From Achromobacter xylosoxidans A8 (GTDB lineage Bacteria; Pseudomonadota; Gammaproteobacteria; Burkholderiales; Burkholderiaceae_B), in NCBI RefSeq assembly GCF_000165835.1, contig NC_014640.1:1364001-1428000 (forward strand): a stretch of 64,000 bases of DNA. The letters run 5' to 3'. This document shows positions 34,566 to 42,729 of the stretch, one piece after another; within the stretch, counting starts at the first letter, position 1, and the number at the start of each line of letters is the position of its first letter. The notes beneath the pieces were generated by a model that ran no database searches, had not been told where the DNA came from, and saw nothing but the letters and a program-made list of their open reading frames with translations. The translations under genes and the position numbers were made by a program.

Positions 34566-35009
34566 ATGAACACCTACCCCTTGCTGCTCATTCTGCACCT
34601 GCTCGCCGCCTTCCTGTTTGTCGGCACCGTCACCTTCGAGGTGCTGTTCCTGGAGCCCGTGCACAAGCGCCTGTCGCCTGACGTGCGCCGTGCGCTGGGC
34701 AGCCAGTTGGCGCCGCGCGTGCGTGCCGTGCTGCCTTGGTCGGTGGTGGTGCTGTATCTGGCCGGCCTGGGCCTGGCCTGGCAGTATCGCAGCGCGCTGG
34801 CCGATCCGTTCGCCTCGTCCTTCGGCCTCTTGCTGTCGCTGAAGATCGCGCTGGCCTTGAGCGTGCTGGTCCATGTCGCCACCGCCCTGACGCTGGCGCG
34901 GCGCCAGCGCCTTACCGGGGCCTTGAGCCGGCGCATGCATGTCAGCGTGTTCTGCCACATGGTGCTGATCGTGGTGCTGGCCAAGGCCATGTTCTATGTG
35001 ACCTGGTGA
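34566..35009 (+). CDS. Four-helix membrane protein, TonB-receptor-linked (copy 1)
   Basis: A 147-residue inner-membrane protein with four hydrophobic helices (about 6-28, 54-74, 86-110, 126-146). I do not recognise a certain family; the layout recalls small CopD-like or DUF membrane proteins. His11, Glu25, Glu30, His103, His125 and His131 lie in or next to helices and are all kept in the copy at 44283, with about 77 percent identity by hand count. Such His residues could bind metal or haem, but this is inference. Both copies lie beside TonB receptor genes, so a role in metal or siderophore use is plausible. Confidence 0.8.
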   Translation: MNTYPLLLILHLLAAFLFVGTVTFEVLFLEPVHKRLSPDVRRALGSQLAPRVRAVLPWSVVVLYLAGLGLAWQYRSALADPFASSFGLLLSLKIALALSVLVHVATALTLARRQRLTGALSRRMHVSVFCHMVLIVVLAKAMFYVTW

Positions 35010-35063
35010 GCGCGGTTCGCGCTGGCGACGAGCTGTACGCCCGATAAGGGCAGCCGACGCAGC

Positions 35064-35513
35064 CTATGCCGGCAATACCAGCGGCTCGCGCGTTCCGTAG
35101 CCTTCTTCCCCATACGCCAGCCCGGGCAGCGGCGAACGGCCCTGGCCGCTGGCTGCCCACAGTTCCGCCACCCACTGCATCGCCGTGTCGACGATGACGT
35201 CCTGCACGTTGAAGCCAGCTTCGTCCGACGCGAACAGGGGCACCTCGGGTTCGATGCCGTCTTCCGTATGGCGGACGTCGAACAGGTAGCGGTGACCTTC
35301 GATGGCCTTGTTGAGCACGAACAGGTCCGGACCTTCCAGACTGGCAACCACGGAAAACGTGCCTTCGCCGTCCTGGTCTGGGAACACCACGAAGTGGATC
35401 TCGCGCGCTTTGGGCGGCAGGGCGGCGATCAGCGCCGCCAGCGTGGCGTTGGCCGCGGCGCCGTGGGCGCGCAGGATGCGCAGCAGTTCGATCTGGTATT
35501 CGGATTGGGTCAT
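35064..35513 (-). CDS. Conserved hypothetical protein, acidic, soluble
   Basis: A 149-residue soluble acidic protein with no signal peptide or membrane segment. The N-terminus (EYQIELLRILRAHGAAANAT, LAALIAALPPKAREIHFVVF) looks alpha/beta, with PDQDGEGTFSVVASLEGPDL and GHRYLFDVRHTEDGIEPEVP later. I do not recognise the family with confidence. It stands alone between two other transcription units and is convergent with the four-helix protein. It has the look of a small immunity or DUF-type protein, but nothing in the neighbourhood supports that. Confidence 0.7.
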   Translation of the reverse strand: MTQSEYQIELLRILRAHGAAANATLAALIAALPPKAREIHFVVFPDQDGEGTFSVVASLEGPDLFVLNKAIEGHRYLFDVRHTEDGIEPEVPLFASDEAGFNVQDVIVDTAMQWVAELWAASGQGRSPLPGLAYGEEGYGTREPLVLPA

Positions 35514-35608
35514 GGAAATTTCCGTTCAGGGCCGGCCGTGCGCCGGCGCGTCCGCCATTGGATCCGCGGCGGCGAGTCCCGTGAATTATCTGCCATTTTC
35601 CATGACGG

Positions 35609-36514
35609 TCACCGCGCCAGCCGCATGCACTCCATGAAGTACGCCGCATGCTCCGATGCCAGCGCGGCATCGCGCCACACCATGCCTGTGATCCCCCGGC
35701 TGCGCATCGGCAGCGGCAGTACCTTGATCATGTGCTGCTTCGCGAAATGCCGTGCCAGCCGCTCCGAGATCGGCAGCACCAGGTCCGATCCCTCCAGCAG
35801 CGCCACATTGACCAGTACCGACGACGATTCCACCTGATGCCAGGGCGTGGGCTGGCCGGCCAGCGCCAGTTCGTAATCGATGCGGATCCGCATGGGCGTC
35901 GAGTCGCCGGGCGCGATCCAGGGATACTCCTGCACATCCTGCCAAGTCACTTTGCGCCTTTTCGCCAGCGGGTGCGCTGTACCCACGGCCAGGCAGATGG
36001 GCTCGCCGTACAGCTCTTCGTAGTGCAGGTTGCGCGGCAGCGAGTGCTGCTCCAGACGCCCCACCAGTACATCGAAGGTGCCTTCCTGCATCAAGGGCAG
36101 CAGGTAGTCCAGCGTGTTCTCTGCCAGGCGCAGCAGCACACGGGGATAGCGTTCGCGGAAGCGCTGGATGCTGGGCGGCAGCAGCACCGGCGCGATGTTG
36201 GGCGTGACGCCGACCGCCAGCGTGCCGGTGGCGCCGCGGGCCAATTGCGCCATGGTGTCCTGGGCGCGTCCCAGCTTGCCCAGGATCTCGCGTGCGTGAG
36301 TGCGCAATTCCAGGCCGTAGTGCGTGGGCTCGATGCCGCGTGCGTGACGGTCGAACAGCGTCAGGCCGATGTCTTCTTCCAGGTCCTTGAGCCACTTCGA
36401 CAACGCGGGCTGCGTGATGTTGAGTTCCGCGGCGACCTGGCTCAGGTTGCGGGTTTCGCACAGGCGCACCAGGATGGCCAGGTGGCGCAGGCGGATGCGG
36501 TGGGTCCAGTCCAT
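35609..36514 (-). CDS. LysR family transcriptional regulator
   Basis: A 301-residue LysR protein. The DNA-binding helix-turn-helix (residues 5-62) includes IRLRHLAILVRLCETRNLSQ, AAELNITQPALSKWLKDLEE and LTLFDRHARGIEPT. The effector domain contains GATGTLAVGVTPNIAPVLLP. It is of the CbbR/PcaQ-like group by appearance. The ATG at 36514 is preferred as AAGGA lies eight bases ahead. It is divergent from the sulfatase gene and shares with it a spacer holding a perfect inverted repeat, so it most likely controls the sulfatase-Bug operon in response to its substrate. Confidence 0.9.
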   Translation of the reverse strand: MDWTHRIRLRHLAILVRLCETRNLSQVAAELNITQPALSKWLKDLEEDIGLTLFDRHARGIEPTHYGLELRTHAREILGKLGRAQDTMAQLARGATGTLAVGVTPNIAPVLLPPSIQRFRERYPRVLLRLAENTLDYLLPLMQEGTFDVLVGRLEQHSLPRNLHYEELYGEPICLAVGTAHPLAKRRKVTWQDVQEYPWIAPGDSTPMRIRIDYELALAGQPTPWHQVESSSVLVNVALLEGSDLVLPISERLARHFAKQHMIKVLPLPMRSRGITGMVWRDAALASEHAAYFMECMRLAR

Positions 36515-36527
36515 GCGTGCGTCCTTT

Positions 36528-36583
36528 AGACATAAATTCACGGTTATGGCTCGGTAATATTAATTCATTATCAATTTATGTCT
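36528..36583. promoter_or_regulatory. Inverted repeat in the LysR-sulfatase divergent promoter
   Basis: AGACATAAATT (36528-36538) and AATTTATGTCT (36573-36583) are perfect 11-base inverted copies 34 bases apart. The spacer is AT-rich with GTAATATTAATTCATTA-like symmetry. This fits two half-sites bound by a LysR tetramer; direct evidence is absent. Confidence 0.6.
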
Positions 36584-36647
36584 CCCCTGCACATAATGGC
36601 CTGACAACAGAGCCAAGCCGGCGCAAAGCCGGCGGCGAGGAGACACG

Positions 36648-38231
36648 ATGCAGCCGAATTTCCTGCTATTCATCACGGATCAGCAGCGCGCGGACCATCT
36701 GGGCAGCTATGGCAATGCCATGCTGCGCACGCCGGAACTGGACGCGCTGGCGGGGCAGGGCTGGTCAGCGGACCGCTTCTATGTGGCGTCGCCCATCTGC
36801 ATGCCCAACCGCGCCACCCTGATGACCGGCCGCATGCCCTCGGTGCATGGCGTGCGCCACAACGGCATTCCGCTGTCGCAGCGCGCCACCACCTTCGTTG
36901 ACCGCCTGCGCGGCGCGGGCTATGCCACCGCGCTGATCGGCAAGTCGCATTTGCAGAACATGACCGGCAAGCCCGCCATCTGGCCGCCGGCGGGTGATGG
37001 CGCTCGCGGCGAGGCCTGGACCGCCGAGCCCGGCAACTACGACCAGGAATGGGGGCCGCTATGGCGCACGGATCCCAGGCATGACCTTGACATGCCGTTC
37101 TATGGCTTCGAGCGCGTGGCGCTGGCGGTGGACCACGGTGACCAGGTTTGGGGCCACTACGAGCGCTGGCTGGCGTGGGAACACCCCGAAGCGCGGCGTC
37201 TGTGGGGCCCTGAACACGCCTTGCCCGCACCTGGCTTTGTGCTGACGGAACATCACCAGGCCTGGCGCACCCGCGTGCCTGAGGAATGCTCCACCACCGC
37301 GTACGTCGGCGACCAGACCATCGCGCAACTGCGCGAGCATGCCGCCAGCGGCAAGCCTTTCTTCATTCAGTGCTCATTTCCCGATCCGCACCATCCCTAC
37401 ACGCCCCACGGCAAATACTGGGACATGTACCAGCCTGACGACGTGATCCTGCCGGAGTCCTTCCATGCCAGCGCCGCGCCGGGCCATCATCCGCCGCCGC
37501 ACGTGGCCTGGATGCACCAGCAGCGCGACCAGGGCAAGGCCGTCAAGCACACGCCTGCGATCTTTGCCTGCACCGAGCGCGAGGCGCGCGAGGCGATTGC
37601 GCTGAACTACGGTTCCATCAGCCATATCGACGCCACGATAGGCCGCGTTATGCAGGCGCTGCGCGAGAACGGGCTGGACGACAACACCGTCGTCATCTTC
37701 ACCAGCGACCATGGCGATTACTTCGGCGACCACCAATTGCTGCTCAAGGGGCCGATCCACTATCAGAGCCTGATACGCACGCCGTTCATCTGGCGCGATC
37801 CGCAGGCAGCTCCGGTCTCGCCGCGCAGCCAGGCGCTGTGCTCCACGGCCGACATCGCTGCCACCGTGCTGGCGCGCGCCGGCCTGCCGGCCTACAACGG
37901 CATGCAGGGCGCGTCCCTGCTGCCCCTCATGTCTGGCGAGGCCGACACCGTGCGCGATGCGGTGCTGATCGAGGAAGAAGGCCAGCGCACCATGTTCGGC
38001 TTTCCCGGCCGCACCCGCATGCGCACCTTGCAGACCGCGCGCCACCGTCTCAGCGTCTATGCCGATGCGGCCTGGGGCGAACTCTATGACCTGAGCGAAG
38101 ATCCCCACGAGCTGCGCAATCTGTGGGACGACCCCGCCGCCAGCGCGCTGCGCGCCGAATTGCTGCTGGAGCTGTCGCGCAGCATGATCCGCCACGCCGA
38201 GACCAGTCCGCATCCCAGCGCCATTGCCTGA
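36648..38231 (+). CDS. Cysteine-type sulfatase
   Basis: A 527-residue sulfatase of the alkaline-phosphatase superfamily, hydrolysing a sulfate (or phosphonate/choline-type) ester. The sulfatase signature is ASPICMPNRATLMTGRMPSV: the Cys at residue 51 in CxPxR would be converted to formylglycine by a maturation enzyme not seen here. Metal ligands are LLFITDQQRADHLG at the N-terminus and FTSDHGDYFGDH near residue 350. There is no signal peptide, so it is probably cytoplasmic. It precedes a Bug receptor by 49 bases, suggesting uptake followed by sulfate-ester cleavage. Substrate unknown. Confidence 0.9.
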   Translation: MQPNFLLFITDQQRADHLGSYGNAMLRTPELDALAGQGWSADRFYVASPICMPNRATLMTGRMPSVHGVRHNGIPLSQRATTFVDRLRGAGYATALIGKSHLQNMTGKPAIWPPAGDGARGEAWTAEPGNYDQEWGPLWRTDPRHDLDMPFYGFERVALAVDHGDQVWGHYERWLAWEHPEARRLWGPEHALPAPGFVLTEHHQAWRTRVPEECSTTAYVGDQTIAQLREHAASGKPFFIQCSFPDPHHPYTPHGKYWDMYQPDDVILPESFHASAAPGHHPPPHVAWMHQQRDQGKAVKHTPAIFACTEREAREAIALNYGSISHIDATIGRVMQALRENGLDDNTVVIFTSDHGDYFGDHQLLLKGPIHYQSLIRTPFIWRDPQAAPVSPRSQALCSTADIAATVLARAGLPAYNGMQGASLLPLMSGEADTVRDAVLIEEEGQRTMFGFPGRTRMRTLQTARHRLSVYADAAWGELYDLSEDPHELRNLWDDPAASALRAELLLELSRSMIRHAETSPHPSAIA

Positions 38232-38280
38232 TGCCCCGCAACGGTGCCGGCCTCGGGGTCGGCGCCACCCAGGAGAAAGC

Positions 38281-39249
38281 ATGATCAAGTCCTTGCTGTT
38301 CTGTACGGCGCTGCTTGCGGCCGGAACCTCGGTTGCCATGGCGTCCGACTACCCCGCGCGTCCCGTCCGCCTCATTGTCAACTTCCCGCCCGCCGGTCCG
38401 CTGGACCTCGAAGCCCGCGCCATCGCCCAGCACGCGGGCAAGATCCTGGGCCAGACCATCGTCGTGGAAAACCGCTCTGGCGCTTCCGGCAATATTGGCG
38501 CCCAGTCCGTGGCCCAGGCAGCACCAGACGGCTACACGCTGCTGATGACGCTGGACACGCTGATGACCGTCAATCCCTACATCTTCAAGGGCCTGGACAA
38601 GGACGTCACCCAACGGCTGGAACCGCTGAGCCTGGCCGGCTCCTTTGGCCTGGCCCTGGCGGTTCGTCCCGAGCTCGGCATCAACACGCTGGACGAATTC
38701 CTGCGCTACGCCAAAGCCAATCGCATCACCTATGCCTCCGCCGGCTATGGCAGTCCCGGCAACCTCGCCTTCGAAAAGCTCAGGCTCGCAGCTGGCATGG
38801 AAGTCGCGCACGTGCCGTATCGCGGCAACGCTCCGGCTGTGAATGCCTTGCTGGGCGACCAGATACAGGCCGCCTTTCTCGCCACGCCAGGGGTTCTGCC
38901 GCATGTGCGGGCGGGCAAGCTGAAAGCGCTGGCGGTATCGGGCAAGGAACGCGACGCCGACCTGCCTGAAGTCCCCACCGCGGCGCAATCGGGCGTGGCC
39001 GGGCTGAAGAACTATGACGTGTCGTTTGCATTCCTGGTGATGGCGCCCAAGGGGACGTCCAAGGAAATCGCGCGGGTCTGGGAAGATACGCTGGCCAAGG
39101 TCTATGCCATGCCGGAGTTCCAGCAGAGCATGGCCGTGCTGGGCATGCGCGGACCGTTCGCGGGCAAGGCGCAGGCCGCGGCGTGGGTGGACAGAGAGGC
39201 GAAAGGTTGGAAGGAGGTGATCGAGAAGGCGGGGATACGCGGGGAATAG
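38281..39249 (+). CDS. Bug-family tripartite tricarboxylate transporter substrate-binding protein
   Basis: A 322-residue periplasmic Bug-type protein. The signal peptide ends near AMA; the mature start is SDYPARPVRLIVNFPPAGPL, with NRSGASGNIGAQSVAQAAPD and GYTLLMTLDTLM following. AGGA precedes the ATG at 38281. It is encoded with a sulfatase under a divergent LysR gene and lacks TctA/TctB partners nearby. The ligand may be the sulfated or carboxylated compound that the sulfatase acts on; this is inference. Confidence 0.88.
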   Translation: MIKSLLFCTALLAAGTSVAMASDYPARPVRLIVNFPPAGPLDLEARAIAQHAGKILGQTIVVENRSGASGNIGAQSVAQAAPDGYTLLMTLDTLMTVNPYIFKGLDKDVTQRLEPLSLAGSFGLALAVRPELGINTLDEFLRYAKANRITYASAGYGSPGNLAFEKLRLAAGMEVAHVPYRGNAPAVNALLGDQIQAAFLATPGVLPHVRAGKLKALAVSGKERDADLPEVPTAAQSGVAGLKNYDVSFAFLVMAPKGTSKEIARVWEDTLAKVYAMPEFQQSMAVLGMRGPFAGKAQAAAWVDREAKGWKEVIEKAGIRGE

Positions 39250-39274
39250 CGCTGTAACACACCGGTCGGCAGGC

Positions 39275-39468
39275 TCTGCTAGACTGCCTTTACTCTTTGG
39301 GGAGTAGCCTCCCCGCGGCCAGTTCCGCGGGGGCTTGCGTCAACATTCTTGGCTACTCCGGCCATGGCGCAAGCGGCATTCACGCTTGGCGAGACCACGG
39401 ATTTTTCGCGCGACGCTGGGCGGCGCGGAGGATCCGTGCCGTTTCCGCCCAGTTGGATCTTTCCTCAA
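39275..39468 (+). ncRNA. yybP-ykoY manganese riboswitch and expression platform upstream of mntP
   Basis: The leader carries the conserved yybP-ykoY elements: TTTGGGGAGTAGCC at 39296-39309, GTCAACATTCTTGG near 39338-39352, a GGCGCAAGC hairpin at 39366, and GAGACCACGG at 39391. GGAGTAGCC (39301-39309) can pair perfectly with GGCTACTCC (39351-39359). A second hairpin, CTGGGCGG (39416-39423) with CCGCCCAG (39445-39452), likely is the expression platform and encloses the GGAGGA. An extended -10 (TGCTAGACT) ends at 39285. The class senses Mn2+ and raises expression of exporters. Confidence 0.9.
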
Positions 39469-40041
39469 ATGAATGCCATCGCCATCATCGTTCTCGCGTT
39501 CGCCATGTCCACGGACGCCTTCGCCGCGGCCATCAGCAAAGGCGCCGCGCTGCATAAACCCCGATTTCCGGAAGCCCTGCGCACCGGGCTGATCTTCGGT
39601 GTGATCGAAGCCATCACGCCAGTGATAGGCTGGGCGCTGGGCTCCGTTGCGGCCAGGTATGTGGTTGCCTGGGACCATTGGATCGCCTTCGCGATGCTCT
39701 GTATTCTGGGCTTGCTGATGATACGCAACGGCCTCAAGCAAGAGGACGAAGATGCCGAACCCGTCACCCGCCATTCTTTCTGGCTGCTTGCCGCAACCGG
39801 CTTCGCCACCAGCATCGACGCCATGGCCGTGGGCGTGGGGCTGGCATTCGTCGACGTGAACATCGTGGTCGCAGCCATTGCCATCGGACTGGCCACTACC
39901 CTGATGGTGACGATAGGCGTGATGCTGGGACGCGTGCTGGGCAGCGTCGCGGGCAAGCGGGCCGAGATCCTGGGCGGGATGGCGCTGATGGGGATAGGGG
40001 CGGCGATTCTCTATGAACATTTGAGCGCCGCAGCCGCCTGA
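39469..40041 (+). CDS. mntP: Manganese efflux pump MntP
   Basis: A 190-residue inner-membrane Mn2+ exporter with six helices. It begins [20 protein letters not shown] and has the family repeat [20 protein letters not shown] near residues 105-124; the two Asp residues in STDAF and SIDAM are the conserved metal-path residues. The frame is open further upstream but that sequence is the riboswitch. The start at 39469 has no strong ribosome site directly ahead, which fits control by the leader. Length is typical (about 188-190). Confidence 0.95.
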   Translation: MNAIAIIVLAFAMSTDAFAAAISKGAALHKPRFPEALRTGLIFGVIEAITPVIGWALGSVAARYVVAWDHWIAFAMLCILGLLMIRNGLKQEDEDAEPVTRHSFWLLAATGFATSIDAMAVGVGLAFVDVNIVVAAIAIGLATTLMVTIGVMLGRVLGSVAGKRAEILGGMALMGIGAAILYEHLSAAAA

Positions 40042-40051
40042 AGAAAAGGGA

Positions 40052-40115
40052 GCCCGGAAGAGTGCGGCGCGGTGGCGCCGCCTCTGCGATTCCGGTCAGG
40101 CGGCGTCTTCCGGGC
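40052..40115. terminator. Nested hairpins between convergent mntP and globin genes
   Basis: GCGGCGC and GCGCCGC pair around GGTG at 40064-40081, and GCCCGGAAGA (40052-40061) pairs perfectly with TCTTCCGGGC (40106-40115), the latter inside the globin gene's last codons. No T-run is present, so these may slow or end transcription only weakly. Confidence 0.4.
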
Positions 40116-40806
40116 CGTCCGCTCGGCAGAACGTGATCTGAAAGCTGCCCGGTAGTTCGAACGCCACATGGTGCCGCACCTGCGGCTCTATCAGCACTTG
40201 CTGCCCGGCCGTCAGCACCGCTACGGCGTGCGGCGGATCATCCAGCGTATAGCGCAGCACGCCGGCGTGCACCTTCAACAAGCCCCACGTGCCGGCCTTG
40301 GTCGTGTGCGCGGTGCGCAAGCCGGCCGGCAGGTTGTCGGGCGTGAACACCGGACTGTCGCGGTAGGGCCGCACGCCTTCAGGCAGCGAGTCGGGCAGGC
40401 TCGGCAGATCTTGGCGCTGCTGCCACACGCTCCACAGCTTGGCCGCGATGCGTTCGGCCATGGCGTCGGCCTGGGCTTGCAAGGCCGGCCGGCCGAGCCC
40501 GCCGGTGACTCCATGGAACAGGGCCAGCCAGCGCTGGAACAGAGGCCATGAAAGATCCGGGATGCGCGCATGCGCGGGAATAGGCGCGCCCTTGAAGCGG
40601 CGCGTGCCCAGCAGCAGCGCCGACCAGAAATCGCACAACAGGTCCAGGTGGTGGTCCCAGTCCGCCACGCGGGAATTGAATATCGGACCCAGCGTTTGGT
40701 CCCGGCGCACTTGCGCATAGAAGCGGTGCACCAGTTGCCGGATGTCTGCTTCGGTGATCGGGGGGGCAGCCGGAACAGGCGCAGGGGGAGGAACGGATTC
40801 GGACAT
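40096..40806 (-). CDS. Group III truncated haemoglobin fused to a DUF1971 (TehB-like) domain
   Basis: A 236-residue two-domain protein. Residues about 18-145 are a group III truncated globin: ITEADIRQLVHRFYAQVRRD, LGPIFNSRVADWDHHLDLLC, DFWSALLLG and LSWPLFQRWLALFHGVTGGL, with His in ALFHG the likely haem ligand. Residues about 150-232 match the DUF1971 domain found at the front of some TehB proteins (YRDSPVFTPDNLPAGLRTAH, TTKAGTWGLLKVHAGVLRYT, VRHHVAFELPGSFQITF). Separate group III globins are about 135 residues, so the fusion is evident. The ATG at 40806 is one choice; the frame extends upstream. A Crp/Fnr gene lies just upstream. Confidence 0.82.
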   Translation of the reverse strand: MSESVPPPAPVPAAPPITEADIRQLVHRFYAQVRRDQTLGPIFNSRVADWDHHLDLLCDFWSALLLGTRRFKGAPIPAHARIPDLSWPLFQRWLALFHGVTGGLGRPALQAQADAMAERIAAKLWSVWQQRQDLPSLPDSLPEGVRPYRDSPVFTPDNLPAGLRTAHTTKAGTWGLLKVHAGVLRYTLDDPPHAVAVLTAGQQVLIEPQVRHHVAFELPGSFQITFCRADGPEDAA

Positions 40807-40936
40807 GGGAGCAGGGGAGAGGATCTGCCCGCATTGTCCGACGCGCACCGCCGCGGCGCCGATGACGAAAGTCATTGGCGCCGCGGCTGGAATCATCACA
40901 GGCCACTGCGCGGCGCCGGCCCAGCCCGGCCAACCG

Positions 40937-41656
40937 TTAGAACGGCCGCTTCGCCGTCGTCGCCAGCCTGGCCAGAGGCGCTGAGTCATGCACTGCCCAT
41001 TGGCGGCGCTTGCCGCTGATGTAGCCCTGCGTCTGCCAGTCGTTGAGCAGGCGGCTCAAGGTTTCGGCGCGGATGCCCAGGTGAGCGGCAAGCTGGCGTT
41101 GGTTCAGCGGCAGCGTCAGCGCGGCGCCCTGGCGCTCATGCAGGCCCATGAGGTAGTTGGCCAGCCGCTCGGGCGCCGAGCTGGAAGTCATCCAGTCGAC
41201 CTTGTTCACCTGGTCGTACAGGCTCTTGCTGAGCGCGGCCAGCAGCTTGAGCGCCAGATCCGGCCAGCGGCGGCAAGCATCGTGCAACTGTCGCCGGCCC
41301 AGGCGCCAACCCAGCAGGGCGCTGCGGGCGCGAGCCTGCATGGGGTAGCGGCCGTGAGGCATGAACATGGCCGCTTCCGCCATCAACTGGCCCGGCTCGA
41401 AGACCCGGAATACGCGTTCGTCGCCGTTGTAGCTGTAGCGCATGACCTCGGCCTGGCCGCTTTCTATCAGCACGTAGCTGGAGGCTTCGTCGCCTTCGCC
41501 AAACAGGATCTGCCCTGCCTCGGCCCGCAGCGGACTGGCGCCGCGCAGCAGGTCGGCCGCGACTTCCTGGTCCATGCCTGGGGGCAGGCCGTGCAGCAGC
41601 GGATGTCTTGCCAGCAATGCCACTACGGCCGCGCCGGCCAGATTGATATTTGTCAT
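40937..41656 (-). CDS. Crp/Fnr family transcriptional regulator (Dnr-like, no Fe-S cysteines)
   Basis: A 239-residue regulator with an N-terminal cyclic-nucleotide-binding-type fold (about 20-140; GQILFGEGDEASSYVLIESG, GEVMR-like and EPGQLMAEAAMF) and a C-terminal helix-turn-helix (LTLPLNQRQLAAHLGIRAET, LSRLLNDW; about 180-205). The N-terminal cysteine cluster of oxygen-sensing FNR is missing and only one Cys is present, so it may sense NO through haem, as Dnr does, or another signal. It lies 131 bases upstream of the globin gene on the same strand and may control it. It diverges from a Fur-box-preceded ABC importer. Confidence 0.85.
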   Translation of the reverse strand: MTNINLAGAAVVALLARHPLLHGLPPGMDQEVAADLLRGASPLRAEAGQILFGEGDEASSYVLIESGQAEVMRYSYNGDERVFRVFEPGQLMAEAAMFMPHGRYPMQARARSALLGWRLGRRQLHDACRRWPDLALKLLAALSKSLYDQVNKVDWMTSSSAPERLANYLMGLHERQGAALTLPLNQRQLAAHLGIRAETLSRLLNDWQTQGYISGKRRQWAVHDSAPLARLATTAKRPF

Positions 41657-41690
41657 TCTGGGTCTTTCAGTGTGAATGGGAGAATCTTAA

Positions 41691-41711
41691 ACGATAACAA
41701 TTCTTATTTGA
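41691..41711 (+). promoter_or_regulatory. Fur-box-like sequence in the Fnr-like/ABC importer divergent spacer
   Basis: GATAACAATTCTTATTTGA (41693-41711) matches the 19-base Fur consensus at about 11 positions by hand. It lies only seven bases ahead of the first ATG of the binding-protein gene and 37 bases from the Crp/Fnr start, so bound Fur could shut off both. No good ribosome site separates it from the ATG, so the mRNA may be nearly leaderless. Confidence 0.55.
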
Positions 41712-41717
41712 AACTCA

Positions 41718-42722
41718 ATGAACGACTTGCACATGCGCCGCCGCTTCTGCGCGGCTGCCCTGGGAACTGCGCTTTTGCCCGCGACGGGAACCCTGCGTGC
41801 GGCATTGCCGGATCGCCGCACCGTCCTGACGCTGGCAGGCCCCGGCGCCGTGGTCAGCTATCCCCTGATGCACATGGCGGCCACCGGCGCGCTGGCGGAT
41901 CACGCCGGGCAGCTACGTTTCCGCCTGTGGCAGACGCCGGATCAACTGCGCACGCTGCTGGTGAACGGCGAGCTGGACTTCAGCGCCGCTCCCAGCACGC
42001 TGCCGGCCTTGCTGCACAACCGCGGCATGCCTGTGCGCCTGTTGAATATCTCCGTATGGGGCATTCTGTGGCTGGTCAGCCGCGATCCGGCCGTGCGGAC
42101 CTTCGACGATCTGGCCGGCCGCGAACTGGTGGCGCCGTTTCAACGCGATCTGCCGGCCGTACTGCTGGATACTCTGCTGGAAGCGCATGCCGCGCGCGGC
42201 CTGGCGCCGGTCGCCTTGCGCCGTACCCGCGATGGACAGGACGCCATCGCGCTGATGCTCAATGGCCAGGCAGGGCAGGCGCTGCTGGTCGAGCCCATGG
42301 CCTCGCTGCTGTTGTGGCGGGCTGAACAGACCGCAGGGGCGCCGGCGCTGCATCGCGGCCAAAGCCTGGAACAGGCTTGGAGCGCCGCCTTTCCCGCGCA
42401 GCCCACGCTGCCGCAGGCCGGCGTCATGGCGGCGGCCCGCGTGGCGGGCGATGCGGCTTTATGCCGCGCCGTGGACCAGGCCTACGCGGCCTCCGCGCGC
42501 TGGTGCGTCGAGCATCCCGCCGACTGCGCCGCGCTGGTGCGCGAGCATCTGCCGCATCTGCCCCTGGCGGCGATCGAGACCGCCATTCGCGGCACGCGCC
42601 TGCAGAGCCGCAGCGCCCGCGACGCGCGCCCCGAACTGGAGGCACTGTACCGCCTGCTGGCCGGCCGTTTTCCGCAAGCCATCGGGGGTGGCCTGCCACC
42701 CGTTGGCTTCTACGGACCATGA
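41718..42722 (+). CDS. NitT/TauT-type ABC transporter substrate-binding protein
   Basis: A 334-residue periplasmic binding protein of the NitT/TauT group. The N-terminus MNDLHMRRRFCAAALGTALL with its RRR-F pattern suggests Tat export; an in-frame ATG at 41733 starts directly at MRRRF. The mature part shows GAVVSYPLMHMAATGALADH, GELDFSAAPSTLPALLHNRG and VRLLNISVWGILWLVSRDPA. The usual ligands of this fold are nitrate, sulfonates or thiamine precursors, but the gene follows a Fur-like box and leads to a TonB receptor, which points to a metal-chelate or related compound. Ligand is unknown. Confidence 0.82.
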   Translation: MNDLHMRRRFCAAALGTALLPATGTLRAALPDRRTVLTLAGPGAVVSYPLMHMAATGALADHAGQLRFRLWQTPDQLRTLLVNGELDFSAAPSTLPALLHNRGMPVRLLNISVWGILWLVSRDPAVRTFDDLAGRELVAPFQRDLPAVLLDTLLEAHAARGLAPVALRRTRDGQDAIALMLNGQAGQALLVEPMASLLLWRAEQTAGAPALHRGQSLEQAWSAAFPAQPTLPQAGVMAAARVAGDAALCRAVDQAYAASARWCVEHPADCAALVREHLPHLPLAAIETAIRGTRLQSRSARDARPELEALYRLLAGRFPQAIGGGLPPVGFYGP

Positions 42723-42729
42723 GGGTCCG

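Noticed and set aside
39349-39468. Longer N-terminus for MntP
   Set aside because: The added sequence is the riboswitch leader; MntP proteins begin at the helix starting at 39469.
41641-41656. FNR box (TTGAT-N4-ATCAA) at the Crp/Fnr gene start
   Set aside because: Only the TTGAT half is present and it lies inside the coding start, so autoregulation cannot be argued from it.
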